NCBI GenBank assembly: GCA_040954595.2
Contig: CM082597.2
Coordinates: forward strand, 4,464,001-4,528,000
Length of the DNA stretch: 64,000 nt
Source of the DNA: Balanoglossus misakiensis
Lineage: Eukaryota > Hemichordata
Direction of reading: 5' to 3'
The translations under genes were made by a program, and so were the position numbers. Positions 49,141-63,477 of this stretch are shown here, piece by piece. The notes below the pieces were generated by a model. The model saw only the letters and a program-made list of their open reading frames with translations. It was not told where the DNA came from and did not search any database. Numbering within the stretch: the stretch's first letter is position 1; each line of letters begins with the position of its first letter.

Positions 49141-52100
49141 ATAACATCGTCGTAAAACCACGACCTGTTTACGGCAACTACTACGCGCTACCGCCAACAG
49201 GCCGTGGTGGATTTGGAAGGTTTTCGCGGATCCCAGCGTCAGTTCCAGCAGCCAGACAAAGGAACCAATCAGAGAGCCCGTCTCATAAAACTGCATAACT
49301 TATTTAAATGACAGTGCAAAATGGCGGATTTAAAGCTGACAGCAGCCGAAGAGCTCGCGATAAAACGACTACTGATTGGCTAATTCCAATGTCGTTTCTC
49401 ATGAATAATTCATTAGTCTACGTCCTAAATTCCGGGGTTCCCTACTGTAATCTGCCAGAGCCCGTTTTTTGCGTAGCTCCGCGGAGCGGAAACACGGTCG
49501 GCTCTGGCTTGCGAGAATGATATCATAAATACTAAACTCAATATCCTGCCACAGAATACTACAGTATTTCTAAGGTTTCAGCGGATGCTTACATACATGT
49601 CACAGCGAGGTGGATTTCATAAAATTCTCTGTGTATCAATTGTAGGCAGACACTGACAGGTTGTCAGTAAAAATTCAGGAAAAGTAGGGCTAGGATATTA
49701 CAAACAGAAACATTTTATTTCAAAAAAATCATTGATATTCCAGTAGATTTTGCAGCAACTTTCATGACCGGTTGCATAAATGTACCTGACCTGATTCCAA
49801 GATTATTAATCACATATCAGAGAATGTCAGTCTTCGGCTAGATGTGGCTAGTCTGGTGTGAAATAAGAGAATATAGGCCCATCTTCCTCTCTTACAAAAT
49901 TGTCTGGCATTTTTTCTTCCAGTAGAATCAAACTCAGATCAGAACCGGTGAGCTGGCTGATGAATGGAGGGACCCGAAGAAGTCTTCCCATCGGCAACCG
50001 ATGACAAATCGCATCGTTCAGAGGAAAACACGTGACAGACCTCTTCCAGAAAATGATCACGGTGCGGCCATGATAGAGAATCGACATAGGAAGGGCAAGA
50101 ATCGTGAAAATAAAAGCACGACAAGAGGCTTTATCCACTCCTTCACCAGTACAGCTGGCCACACCAGAACATACTGGCTTTGTTACGAGGGAAAAATAGT
50201 CAACTGATGAAAATACAGCAAAACATGACTGCCTGCAGTAGACACACTCAGGGCTGTCACATCCCTACAAAGGACTGTAGTAAGAAAGCATGGCCGACTA
50301 CACTTTTATCAAGTGACATGACTTTCATACACCCCTGTCTATGGTGACAGATATCCCCTTTCTGAGAACTGACAGCGAGGTACCGATCGAACAAAGACAC
50401 ACGACAAGAGAAGCAGCGAGCTTACCGTGTCTCAAAGCGGTCGACGACTGAAGGGAGAGTTGGGAGATCCTGCATTGACACGAAGCGTTGGCGGGAAACG
50501 GTGATGAGGTCGACCACTTTACTCCCGGGTCACGCAAATCATTTAGGGTCAAACGACGGACAGATGGAGGGCGCTGATTGGTGGACGGACGGTTGAAACG
50601 CACAAATTTTGCAGAAGCAACGAATTAAAATCTAGTACAGACAAAAATCCGGGGACAAGATATATGCTACATTAAAATAAAGATTTAATATGTTCTTTGA
50701 CTGTATGACAAATTGTACGGTTGTAAAAGTTGCAGACGACAAGCGAGTGACGCCCCCCCCCCCCCCCAGACATATTACTCTTGACCTGTGATTACATTCG
50801 ACTCTTTACACAACCACCCCCGCAAAGCTCAATCCCACGACTTAAACCTATAATATATTGACCCCATCAGAATACCTTGTGGGTTGATCCCCTCCCCATC
50901 ATCACATGGTACAGTCCAAATTATGACCATTTTGGGTTTTAAATCAGTTTATAAAGTTTCTCTGGCACTCTCAGTTTTTTCATGAAAAAGAGGTGGAGAA
51001 GTTCAAGACAGGGTTTACTTTTAAATTATTTGTTCCTCAAATTGCCATCAATGTAATCAGAACTAGAAAATAAATTGAGACTTCAAACTGTTCACGGCAT
51101 ATCACAAGGCAATTAACCCTTGATAATTTATTGGGACACTAAATGAAACCTTTTGGCAACTTTCAGTATTTCTGTTCTGCATATCAACTAGTTTATTGTT
51201 CTGCTCTCTACAAAATATGCTGCAGCAACTTCATGGCACGCAAATGCACTGGAGGAAACAAGAACACACAAACACAAAAGCAAGGCATTATGGGAAACTT
51301 TTCCCATAGATACTGTCTGATGAACTCAAATCAAACCTGTTATCAAGTTGGGGCTACTCTTCAATTTCATTCCTGACTGTCAAGAAGAACTGTACCTATA
51401 AAAAAACACAGCTGTGAAAATCATTTTATATCTGCATCACAAAAATACACTATATTCACTGAAATACACTGATTGATGAAACCAGAAATTTATTCCCATT
51501 TTCAGGAACTTCCCCTACCATCAATATCCTATTCAATAAAAGCTGACCCACACATGTTCCAGAAACACAAAAGCCGACACTGGAAACATTGACAATTAAT
51601 CATCAAATTCATGAGTGTAGCAGCCCAATAAAATGTCTAATCCAGGCTGGTGTATAATTTTCATGTGTTAAATTTATACAAACTGTTTTCACAGCTGCTG
51701 ACCCTATCTCAGAACGAAACTTTCCTAATGCATCAAAATTTGTCTAAATCGCCTGATTTAGTTTCAGATCTTTCTTCTGTATATTATATAAGCTTTAAAT
51801 ATTCAGTAATCAGCTTCCCAGAGTTTTGGCTCACCCCCCCCCCCTCCCCTCGCTATCCCATACCAGCAACAGCCATCTTTTGTAAATAATGATTCATGAT
51901 CACGTTAGAGGTACCAGCCCAGCTAAAAATAGTTGCTGTCAGTCTGACCCAGACAGGTACCTTTTGACAACTTAACAAGTAATTTTTGAAATTACTGACT
52001 GCTCCAAAACGACAAAAAATGTACAGCCAAAAAAATAAAAAAAATAAACTGGATAGACAGAACATGACAAACTCTCAGTAACACACATAGGACCCAGTCT

Positions 52101-54780
52101 GACACAAGACCAGCTGGGATGTTTGACTGGATTAAAAATTTATTTTTACAGAAACAGTAACTTTATACATATATCAAGGGCCAATTTAGACTAAAATACC
52201 AATAAGATCTTAGTACAATCGAACTTAACACTTCCCCACTAGCCAAAGAACCAGCCATTTAGGGGTCATATTTTACCGAAGAAATCGCCATTAATTGCCT
52301 CTTAATCTATTCTACAAGTAACCAAACCCTAGTTTGTATAAATTGATCCGACCTGAACAAGGAATTATTTTGTTTTATTTATGTCAAGTCAAAACTGTCA
52401 TGGACTCCTATGGGCCGGGTTACACTTGGGGACACTGTCCGACATCGGAATTGCTAGAGAAAATGCTCGATGCAAACTATCTTATTTAAATTCCTAACCC
52501 CTGGCTCTCCGATGTTTCACTCTAAATAAAGCAAGTAATGTGAAATCCGAGAATCCTATAAAACTTTCTGCAGACTAAACAATCTTTCCCGGCGTTTGTT
52601 CGTTCGAAGTTGAGGGAGAAAACTATAATTACGTACGGTTTTCAACAACAACACAAATGCGGAAGAAAGTTTATGGTGGGCGCCATCTTGGATTTTGATC
52701 AGGGGCTTATGACCGTCAGTGCAACATGCACCCAGACGACCATTTCATCTCTCCCTTTCTCGTTTACAAGAATATCGCTAGCTTGTTTTGATATTCTAAA
52801 ATAAACATATTAAGCGACGACATAAGACTAGATTATACGGTGATTTCACCGGTCAGATCGCCAGAAAGTGGCTGGAAATGCGTGAAAATTTTTGCAACAC
52901 AAGCTTGGCTAGTCGATTTCAACCAACGCTCTCCTCGCTGATTTATCAGACCTGTGCATAACATACACTTCGCTATAATACTTTTCTGACAACCGTTTGA
53001 TATTTGGAAAGTCAGACATGAAAAACCATGTATCGTCCTACACAAGCACGTCTCACAGCTAATATAAACATTATTTTTAGCGCCAAACCGCGATAAATGA
53101 TGCCGACTCGATCAGAGCCTAGCTAGCCTACACCGACGACGCGCAAATTATAGTGTACAAATACGAACTACCCCACATTTAAAATAAACATCACTCCGTC
53201 TCCGGAACCCCAAACTTCGCCCCAATTTTCATGATAAAAATTAAATATCTACAGAATACCGTGCATCACACGAACAACCTACGAACTCGAGGGAAAAGTC
53301 AAAAATCGCTCAAGGAAAGCGACATACATTTGCAACGAACATTAAAATTTACACGGTGCGCCACACCTATGATGAAGAATAAGTACAAGTCTGATTTTAT
53401 CCTTCTGAATTCCGAGTACTTAACCTCGCATACGAATCTATTTTCTAATTACCATGTATATGTCCTTCCCATTTTAAAATGCCATCGCATTTTGGGACTG
53501 GAAATTACAGGAAATTCCGAAACATACCTAGCCGCGCGTCGGTAATTATCTAAGATAGCCATTTCCATTTCACCAAACATCCTGAAATTGACGCATGCTT
53601 GCAATCCAGTGAAACTATCGGTATGGAGGTTCAACAAACCTATCAATTTTGGCGGTTTTTCCACCGGAAAAAAAAGTATCAGATCAGATCTGCAGACAAT
53701 TTCAAAACTCACAATGCTACTCTCGGTGACCCAGACATGAACCCGCGCTGTTCCGCATTGCAAATATTATTTGCGTCTTCAGCTTGGCAATGTTCCACAA
53801 CATAAAGTCTACCACAAGATTCCACGTGTTTGTGGTATGTACTGGACATCAGACGCCTTCGAAACCCACGTCGGGCTGTTAAAATTATATATTTTTCTTC
53901 ATTGCTTCATAGATTCTCCAGACAACTTAGTATAGTCTCAAAATTCGCGCGTAAAACCAGGAAATGTAGGGCATGACCGGTAAAATACAAATAATGACCT
54001 CCTTTCTACATTTTGGCACGCGACTCCAAATATTTTGTTGATATAAATTATAAATTTCGTATTTTGGCCAGTTTTGCAAACGGTAGCAGACTCAGTTATA
54101 CATTTAAGAGTTTACAGACACTCACAATTTCTCCTCTATATATATGTACCCTAAATATTATCAAAGCGATCAGAAATTTAGTATATTCAGTGAAGTGATA
54201 TATTATCTTCTCAGCACACAAGTACCGGTTGCAGTTTTAAAATTTAAGTGGTTCCCGTTGAACTTAAACTCTCACCAAAAATCGTTTGTCATGTCCAGTT
54301 TATAGACTATAGATCAGAATAAAGAGGCGGAGAATCATAGAAAGGGTTCTCTATATTCAACACGATATCTGTCGATGGAGTCCACCACTTTCATTCTGGC
54401 TCGGACATTGCTAAAAATAAACCCGGCTTTTCATAAACGAATGCGGACATATATTTTGTTTAATTTAGGGAATAACCTGTCTGTTTCTGCGTAAGAATAA
54501 GAATTTTTAAAACATCACTAGTTGATATTACACTGAGAACATGCTGATCAAACTCCCAGCTGTACAAATATGATATATACGTTAAAAAAATTTGAACTGT
54601 CTGAGGTACCGGGTTTGTGATTTTTTAAGTAGTAGATTTCAGATTAACAGAAAAAGGATGTCTACTGCCGCTCGAATCGTGCGATTTACGAAAAAAAATC
54701 TTGCTGAAACGCGATCCAGGGAAATCTGTGATATGGCTTAATTTCAAATATTGTCAACGACTTACCGGCAAGCAATCGGG
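49141..54780. other. Upstream flank, mixed part
   Basis: No confident gene. Poly-C at 50753-50767 and 51833-51844. A CpG-richer, CCAAT-containing patch at 49150-49520 and another at 50440-50600 with an E2F-like GGCGGGAAA (50490). A minus-strand CAAGATGGCGCC motif lies at about 52680-52692. Confidence 0.45.
49255..49378 (+). promoter_or_regulatory. Candidate plus-strand promoter with CCAAT box and short ATGGCGG frame
   Basis: AACCAATCAGAG (about 49263) precedes an A/T-rich CATAAAACTG...TTATTTAAATG stretch, then AAAATGGCGG. From that ATG a frame of 20 codons (MADLKLTAAEELAIKRLLIG) ends in TAA, with no usable donor before it. This could be an upstream ORF of a non-coding first exon or chance. 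Confidence 0.22.
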
Positions 54781-54799
54781 ACGCCAACGGTCTCTATAA

Positions 54800-55480
54800 T
54801 AGTACTTGACAGACCGGCTGTGAACAGCTGAGTGGGGCGACCAGACAAGGCGACCCCTCGCCACAAGCGAGCTGACATTGACTATATGCAAATTAGAGAT
54901 ACGACCGCCCGCGGGTTGTGGGAGTCTGGATTAGTTTCAATCCCGGCCATTGGCTGGTCCTTCTAAAAGACCTAGTACCGAATACTTGGGAAAATTACCG
55001 GCCATTCGTAAATTAGCTTTAATAACACCATCTAGCAGTCTGCAAATATTTTGATATTTCCGTCGAAATAATGAAAATGCACAGGCTGTATCACCAGACA
55101 GGCAGACGACGCGTCAATTCTCCCAACCTGTTGTCACTGTTGAAAAGAGATGGGCGGGCGAAAAAACCATTCAGCGCTGCAGCCAAATGGTCACGTCTGT
55201 CAATCAGACTGACACCTCGCTTCGCCAGACGTCTAAAAAAACGGTAAATGCAAAAGAGGGCAATACGGCCGCTTGAGATGCGGTACTTCGCCATATCAAG
55301 AAAGTAGGTCGCGTCGAATCACTTTCAAACATTTCGAGCGCCCGCGTCCCCGTTACTATAACAACACGGTGAACCTACACGCTAGCGCTATCAGCATGAT
55401 GTAACATACACATACGGCGCGCGCGACCAGCTGGTTACTATTTAGCATGGTACGCTATGATACCAAGGTGCGTAAAGCAT
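54800..55480. promoter_or_regulatory. CpG-rich patch, candidate promoter
   Basis: High CpG (CGACGCGTC, GCGCGCGCGACC, CGAGCGCCCGCGTCC) unlike its surroundings. The 67-codon minus-strand frame at 55091-55294 begins ATGGCGAAG and is arginine-rich, but I do not recognise it. As a minus-strand promoter it could serve the miRNA primary transcript about 21 kb downstream. Confidence 0.3.
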
Positions 55481-55922
55481 GCGTTGAGGGTTGTATAACC
55501 AACCGTTATATTAATAGAAATTAGCTGTGAACTGTACAAAGTAGATTCACAGTTAGGATTAAAACAATAGCTGCTAATCAAGAACGTACTTGATCAACAA
55601 ACCTGCGAAAGCGCCATTACGTAACATTACAAAATAATCGACATGTCTACGTTCGGCGCATGCTGTCTGGTCGTGACGCGTATGACGCCGGTTCTTTGCT
55701 AAAACACTGCGAGCATCGATAAACCCGAACCGTCCAATCCAAGCATGATGGTTTGCCCGACACGGTCGACTTTACATGTCTGTTAACAACCTCAGTGCAT
55801 GCAGTGGGTCTGATATTTCGTGGCACGAGTCAGTCCCAATCAGCACGCGACTGGGAGCAAGCTATGTACAGCCCTAACTCGCAGCGTTATTTATGGGGTA
55901 TAGGCTCTACTACATTGTTTTA

Positions 55923-55958
55923 TCCGATATTTTCCGTGTTTTATCCGATATTTTCCGT
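55923..55958 (+). repeat. 21-bp direct duplication
   Basis: TCCGATATTTTCCGTGTTTT repeats with a 21-bp period at 55923 and 55944. Confidence 0.75.
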
Positions 55959-56009
55959 TTGCCATACATGCAATTCAAGTTCTCAGCTCATCACACACAC
56001 CTTTGGAGC

Positions 56010-56125
56010 AAATCAATCAATCAATCATTCAATCGATCGATCAACCAATACAAACAAACAAACAAAGAATAAATAAATAATAAATAAATAAGTAAGTAAA
56101 TAAATAAAGCAATCAATCAATCAAT
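56010..56125. repeat. Compound tetranucleotide microsatellite
   Basis: (AATC)n, then (AAAC)n, then (AAAT)n and a final (AATC)n. Confidence 0.9.
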
Positions 56126-56212
56126 GTAATAAACAATCACACACCTACCCAATCACCCACCAAGTTACATAAATTTCACATAAAACTGTCTATGCATAAG
56201 TCAAAGACCTAC

Positions 56213-56290
56213 CTGGACCATGACATCCATATCTGTGCAACCATGGCAACAACGACACAGGATATATATTGCTTCCTTCTCGGACGCCAT
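56213..56290 (-). CDS. Possible short first coding exon, unidentified
   Basis: On the minus strand GAGAAGATGGCGTCC is a strong start context and a YY1-like motif. The frame gives 26 residues beginning MASEKEAIYILCRCCHGC and ending exactly at CCAG followed by a GTAGGT donor, phase 0. No continuing exon was recognised downstream. It may be a real first exon of a gene or host transcript reading towards the miRNA cluster, or a chance frame. Confidence 0.22.
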
Positions 56291-57109
56291 CTTCTCCCTG
56301 CCCTGGTGTCGCCAGGATACGCCAGGTCACATGACACGAAATTTTATTTGTTCTGTCTTCAAGTTCAAAAACATCAATGTCTGGCCTAGTCCCTCCAAAT
56401 TCTTATTATGTGAAAGTACATTTTATACTTAGGCCTAGCGTCTCAGGTAGTGCTGTTTCTTCGTTCTAATTAGTATTCATATGTCGGTCAGTTTGTCGGG
56501 CCTACCTCTATCATTAACACGAGACCCCCCATCCCCCAGTTTGCTGGATGATCATCAGAAAGGCGTGCTGTACGTCCCTTGAGAGAGATTTCTTCTAGTG
56601 ATGACTGGTATGCGTTGATACAAGTTCTGCAGGGCAAAATCGTCCTTTGAATGGCAGATTGGAACACTGTTTGTCATGATACACATACTGAGAACTTTAT
56701 GGCACCAGATTCTTTTGATGAAGTCGTTTCTCTTGGTCCGCTTTTGCTAGCAAGCCAGTCTCGCGTCACGTGGTTGACGGTGCTGCGCAGGTAATCGGCA
56801 CACATTCTCAGAATCTATCTTGCAAGTGGGTGTATTATGCGCACGTGACAAAAGTCCACCCAATTCAAACAAGCGCGGCCCATAAACTTGAAATACCCTC
56901 CCAAAGAGCCGCACTACGACAGGCCAAAAATCCTAACAGTCGCGTGGGAAAACGTGTAAGACTACGGAGAAAGTTGGTCATTGGTAGCACTTAGCGTGAG
57001 AAACTTCACATTGGTAGTCTAGAAATGCCAAGACAGCAACTATTGTTGAGCTGTAAGCTGGAGCAAAGAGGCTGGTGTTGTTAGTGTCGGTGACGTGTGT
57101 TTGTGTTGT

Positions 57110-57132
57110 TGTTGTTGCTATTGTTGTTGTTG
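57110..57132 (+). repeat. (GTT)n microsatellite
   Basis: A short run of GTT triplets with one GCTATT interruption. Confidence 0.8.
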
Positions 57133-59059
57133 ATGGTGTCCCTCCATCAATCTACCATCTTGGGGTGCAGGTCGACAGTTTATCATAATCGGTAACACAT
57201 GCGTACGACTCTTCCCGTCACGGGGAATACGTCATCACCCACCATAGTATACTATAGATGCACCATACGAGTCCATTTGGGGGTGGCCACCACTATTGGC
57301 CGAAGTTGCCGGTTGCCAGCGTCCAAGTAGTGCGCCTCTCTATGTCCGTGGACGAGCTGATTGATTGGTTGAGCTGGCGTCGGCGCTGAAGGCGGCGTCA
57401 TGGCAACAAGGCGCAGCGTCTCAAGGTCAAGTCCCCATATGTAATGACGCAATCCTCTTTATCAGGGCGACAGCAAAGTCTGTTGCGAAACGAAGTCGGG
57501 ACATTCGAATTCGTCAAATGTTCTGACAATGGGTCTTGTGTATTCTAAAGATAATGTATAGAAAAAAAACCTAAATCAGTTAATCGTTGAATTTTAAGAT
57601 TTTAAATCACTGAATTATTGCATATTTAGTTCAAGATATAACCAACTTTATATTACCATCCCTGCATTAATTGTGACACAGTGTCTCCGATCCCATGCCA
57701 TGGTATTTATAAAATCCGAGTAAACATAGCAATGTCGCTTAATACTGTCTGTCTCTCTGTCTGTCTGATATTGAAGGCAGGTAGAGCAGACATATTTGTA
57801 GCAAAATGGAGAACCATTGTTGCTTTTGTTAGTAAAATGATATCCTTTCATGGTCGAGTTTGTTCCTGCGATTTCCACAATAATACAAGGATACACAGTG
57901 GCTAACTTATCTAAGAATGCTTATCATTGTTATGTTAAACAGCTGCCATTGTTTTCTAAACTAAGTAACGCGGTCATTGTTTTTAATTGTTTGGGGAAGC
58001 TCACTCAGTCGACCGTTAATTTCGATGGCATGAACCTACTTTAGAGGAAACCAATGATATTATAAGTTTTGTCGATGACGGTGGCCATTCAGAATTTATG
58101 TGATTGCTATATTTTGAGTCTATAAGGTTTCTTGAAAATTTACCCACAAATTATTATTTTTCTGGTAATATAATATCCGTGAATGTTTTGTTACTCAGAG
58201 CTCGTGTATAGATATCGACAGTTTATTTCTGTCCTATTATTGTTAACACACGGGCCCTGTCTTCACTTTCCAGGCAACACGACCCATTCTCTTACCCCAC
58301 CCTGATTTTACTATTTGCTTTACTGTCTGGCCGACACTCTGTCTGTCACCCGCACATGCCTTGACATGTTCAACTAATTATTTCCTATCATTCTGTCGAT
58401 ATCTTCTTCTGTCTGTGACGGCCCTGGGCATATTTCATCCGGTTCATTTACATATTTCCTACACCGATCGATCAAAATTTGTCAAATTTTATGTCTGATT
58501 ATTTTGTATTGCACTTTACGACCTAAATAGTATATGAATATTACAATTGACTGTCTGTGTGTCTGTCTGATTGTCTGTCCGCATTTTGAAAAGCATCCAG
58601 TATTGACGACATTTGCCAGAATCATCACAAAATTAAAACAGGTGATTTAGCCAACGACACCTTTAGAATAGGCATCGACAGAACAGCACAACGTGTATCA
58701 ACGTCACAACCGTGCAATTTCGGAGTCACCATAGCCACAGGTAGGAAGTTCCCTTCAAACAGGGCCTACAATTCCCATTATCGTCCTAAAGGCGGTGTTG
58801 TAAGACACAGTGGATTGGGTGGAACATATCATGCTTTATGGCCAGACTTCAGTCACAATCCGAAACGTTGTTTGAAATGCCCCTAAAATTACCGAAGCAA
58901 CTATCTGGAAAACATGAATACGTTTTGCTCGTAGGGTCTGTCGCGAACAAGTGGTCGTCAGTATGTCTGTCAACGTAGGTGGACGCCCGCCCTCTTTCTG
59001 TCAATCATTTTCTCAGCCTTTACGCTCCACAGCTGCCATATTTTAAGGGGGAAGGTCGC

Positions 59060-59275
59060 AGACACTGCTCATGTGTGACTTTTCTGCCAGGGGAGACTCT
59101 GCGACGCCATCCAATACATGGTGTATCAAAGTTACTTCAAAATGTGATAAAATGAACGACGCATGCATTGTTTGCAATAATATACAATGTATTATAAAGT
59201 AACAACCATGTAGACTGTTTGACAGGATGTTCATTGTAGCAGTTTCACTTTGAGCGCCTACTAGCAATTAGAGGT
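59060..59275 (+). mobile_element. Dispersed tandem-repeat element, copy F
   Basis: Left flank ATGTGTGACTTTTCTGCCAG then GGGAGACTCTGCGA, followed by one or two degenerate units (AAAGTAACAACCATGTAG, TTCATTGTAGCAGTTTCACT) and CTACTAGCAA. Same order of parts as copy E, with fewer units. Confidence 0.7.
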
Positions 59276-59466
59276 CACGCTGACATGAACAGACCTAATT
59301 CTTTGGGAGGTTAAATAATAATTGTATCACAACGATATACATTACCATATTAATTAATTAGATTAAACTATGCCAGGCAATCGATGGATTTGAGCACGAG
59401 TTTACCACGCAGTACAGTTATCATCAAAATGGCTTGGTATTTTCGTTCTCATTTGTAGGTCATTGT

Positions 59467-59468
59467 AT

Positions 59469-59515
<47 letters not shown>

Positions 59516-59519
59516 TTTT
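59467..59519 (+). repeat. (TTTA)n microsatellite
   Basis: About 13 uninterrupted TTTA units. Confidence 0.97.
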
Positions 59520-62500
59520 CTGAATAATATGGGCAGGTGTCCAAAGCTGCCACCAGAGAGGGCGCTTTATAACTGACCACGCACGAGAGAGACCAGACCA
59601 GCACACATGCGCTATCAGTATTTTAATGAGTGCGAGGATATTATAAGTAATGTCACCTTTAGTTTTAATCCAATAGTGCAACTCCCAGGCGAACAGCGAT
59701 AGACATCTTTGAGCATATTTTCTGTCTGTCTGTAGTCACGAGTCACGAAAGCTTAAACAGCTCCGAGCGGTAACGCCGTCTGGAGAACCGAGCTGGGAAT
59801 CTTTACGAGATGCTGCTGAGACGACGATGTGAGCGTGGTTTATATTGTCGGCAGCTTGTCAACTGTCAACGGCGTCAAGATTCTGACTGACAAGGATCGC
59901 ATGTCAAAAAGGAGCGGGAGTTTTGTCCTATTATAACACGCTAATAATCACTCGTCGAGTAGTACAGAGGCGTGTTGCACCACGACACGGGTCTCGTCCA
60001 TCAATATCTGCACTGCCCACGCCCGGCAACGCAACCCCCCCCCCCCCCTCCATTTTTCAACGTTCTGCCCCCAAAACAAAAATGCAAGCAACAATATGTT
60101 TATATGGCTTTGTTTTTAGACTTGGGGATTTCTAATTAACCGGCCTTTAAATTTCGCCTATTTTTTACGTAAATGACCTCAAGATATTTAAAAATGTCAC
60201 TAGAAATCCCTAATAATTGGGGATTTTTGAAGTACATGTATACAATTGGAGCCTATACATGGTTTTGAACTTTCGAATCCCTGTTTGGGAGTACCCCCTC
60301 CCCGGGACAATCAACCACAATTTGAAGTCTATGAAGCTATCCATTACCATCATGCACGATAACACAATTGCCTACCGGGCCAACATGACCGCAAACGTTA
60401 ACCGCAGACAGACGTCAATAGACTGTGACCTTGACATCAAAAGCCCTGCAGTGCCCGTGGGGATTAGCGCGATTATCGCCCCATTAGGCAAACCTCTTTG
60501 TGTTCCTATCGACTTAAACGACTTGCGGTTGGATGGCCATACCGCGCTCACTAGAGCCTGGATGATGTGTGTACTTGGCCATAAGCTCACATTCCATGAG
60601 CTGCAACTCGATAAAAAATAGCTTGAAATAACCTCGGCTATGCTTTCAATTCTGTCTATTAAATGATATTGAACACTTATGACAAAATTGCCACTATATA
60701 TGAAAGAAATAAGACAGTTGATATGGTATCCCTTAGGTGTCGCGTCAATTTTTGATCAACCTATACCCCCTTGTTACGTAATAATAACACGTCCGCCATG
60801 TTATTAGTACTAGGATTGAATTGAGCTGCATCGGTGATTATCGGTGAACCTCGTCGTTGTCGGTAGAAAGCATCATAGTTTTTTGTCGATGAGGGCGTTA
60901 TCAAGATACCCACGGTGATAATTATAGCGCAAGTCCACGTGGTCGTCCCCTCGATCGAATGTAGATGGTGCATGTTTCTAGAAATAGCAGCACGTCGGCA
61001 GTTGACTTTGTTAGGAGAATTTTTTGGATAGAGAACGAAATTGGGTGCATTGTGAACACTAGATGGTTCTTTCTGCTGCAATTCCATTCGTTTGTGTTCC
61101 GTGATGTCGCGAGCATCATAGGCCATCGTTTTCGGAGACAATTTGTGTTGGGATCAGTCATGTAGACTTCTATACAGAGACCACCATAATGTACAATTAG
61201 TAATTGCAATTTTTGTCCCCATAAGAAGGGTGTTATTCCACCAACTCCACCCATGAGACATACACATGTGGTTCATACCCATGCATGCACGATTCGACGC
61301 ACATTTCGACGCTTGATGATGGACATCCTGAATAACGGAAGGAATGCGCCCCCTACGTCAATATTGCGGTGATAATAACCGGAAGTCAATAACTTCAACT
61401 ACATCTGGTTACAGCATGGTACATTTGTATTAGCAGTTGCAATATAGTAGCAGTTTATGGGGGTATTTCGTAGAATAATAACCTATATTGCAAATAACAG
61501 ATCCTCTGGTGAACCGTTGATCATCCTGACCTAAACATTTCGAACTAAATTAGCTCATTAAGTAATATTGCAGGTGCTTTTCATTAAAACAGATATGAAC
61601 GCGGCCAATAACCCCCCCCAATAAATCCTCTATCAACCCCCCCCCTCCCCCAAGAAATCAAATGGTTCTCTCCTAATAAGTAGATATCGATGTACCGGTG
61701 ATTGGTTCACAACGGAACAGCACAGGTCATGTGAAGCAGCTGTCTGGGTCACCACAGATTAACACATCCACTTCACTGGGCAAAACACTGTGGGGAGACA
61801 CCATTTGCATATTGTCTGGAGCAAGCTCGCGAACCACTCAGACAAACGTAACAAGATTACATACATGCATAGCATAACGGATATTAGACCTGGCGGTACC
61901 TTCTACATTGTACAATTATAATCTATTCATATGTCACTGAATTACAACATAGACCACTGTAGGCCAGCTCCCAAAACAGCCACCACCAACTGTGTCCAAC
62001 GTTTTAAATACATGTTTTTTTTTACTTGTTATACAGTTTTAAGAAATGTAGGTTTCTTGGGCATGGTTTTCCAGAGAATGCCGCCGTCCTTGGCCCACTT
62101 AAAAGTCGGTAATTCCAACGTAATAAGTCAAAATAACGAATAATCAATTAACTCGCAAATTAATAATGGATTGCAGTCGGATATTTAAATTACACAACAT
62201 ATACAAACAACAGAAGCGGAAATTGTTTGCAAGTCATGACAAGACTACAAAAGTGTCTGGCAACAATATTCTGGCATGTATGCAGTTGATATCGACACAA
62301 AAGGCAAACTCACCGATTCCATTTTGATGGAAATTTCCCTTCTGGTATAGAAAAGCAAGTGCGCAACCACTAGTTTCTTGGTCTGTTACCTGAAACACGT
62401 TAAAATAAATGAAAATTTGACTTGCTATCACAAATTATACATGTTGGTGCATCGTTTGTTGTTATCCGAAGTTTCACCGTTCAGCAAGATAAAAGTAAGT

Positions 62501-62639
62501 ACAAAAGAGGTAACACATACAAAGTTTGTGCGCATATTCTATTTTGATTGCGAGAAATACGCTTTTAAAAGGCTCTGCGTGTGTCGACGAACTCAGCTTT
62601 TGCGATAGCTCAATATCTCAAATTGTGGTGTAGGATTTA

Positions 62640-63060
62640 GTAAATTAAAGCGTGTTGGCGGAAATGGCGGCAGATGCCTGCTAAAGAACGATCTGTGAGA
62701 GGTTCTGAGGCGTCAAAGATTTCAAAGCGCCGAACGACGGTAAAGAAGCGCTAAAACCGCGGCAAGACTGCAAATGCTCAAAGCTAGCTAAAATTCTAAT
62801 AGAATAAAAGCGTGGTGCGTGTAACTCTCATTTGCGTAGATAATCGAGACTCGAGTGGCAGTGTTCATAGCCAGACAGGACAATTTCGTACTGGTGGAAA
62901 CTATCTCGTTCTTTCTGTCTTTTAAATGTGAAAAAATGTGTTTCCTCTAACGATGTCGCGTCCTTTTCTGGACAAATAGCAGCAGCGGCGTTGAGCGAAA
63001 CGCCAGTTCCTGATGTACCAACTAACAGCAGGCGGACATGACGGCAACATTCAATGATTT
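62640..63060 (+). promoter_or_regulatory. Candidate promoter with YY1-like motif
   Basis: GAAATGGCGGCAG at about 62661-62673 lies in a CpG-containing patch. Its ATG opens a six-codon frame only. No downstream coding exon was identified. Confidence 0.22.
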
Positions 63061-63477
63061 TCGCTCAGATACACATGTGTTGCGATTATTGTTTTCTTGT
63101 CTGCTCATTGATCTGATTGGTCCATTGCCTGAGTTACAGCTGTATAATTAAGCTTTATCAAGGGTATATGTAAATTGTAACAACGCTTGTGAATGGCTAC
63201 GATGAAGTGAATGCTGGAACAATGGGCAACATTGACGACAGAGCGCCATATTGAGTCGCCGATATCATCTGCAGTTTGGTCGTTCCTTACCGTGGTATCC
63301 AGACCGCAGTGTGTTTTAGATTCACATACAGGGCCTAGACACGCAGTCTACTCTCGTCGTTTTTGAAAAAAAATTGCATGGCAATAGAAGTCAAAATGCG
63401 ATGCCTCGGCAACGAGCTCACCACATGGTCTTGACTCTGACGTTGTTCAAGTCAATCACCTTACGCGACACACTACT

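Noticed and set aside
59545-59570. CTCF-like GCCACCAGAGAGGGCGCT
   Set aside because: It has two extra bases inside the core compared with the CTCF consensus; AGGGCGC words are common across this window.
60217-60621. 134-codon plus-strand frame
   Set aside because: Longest non-repeat plus-strand frame, but no motif, signal peptide or family recognised; a length expected by chance in 64 kb.
60761-61254. 126- and 110-codon minus-strand frames
   Set aside because: They overlap each other in different frames and show no domain.
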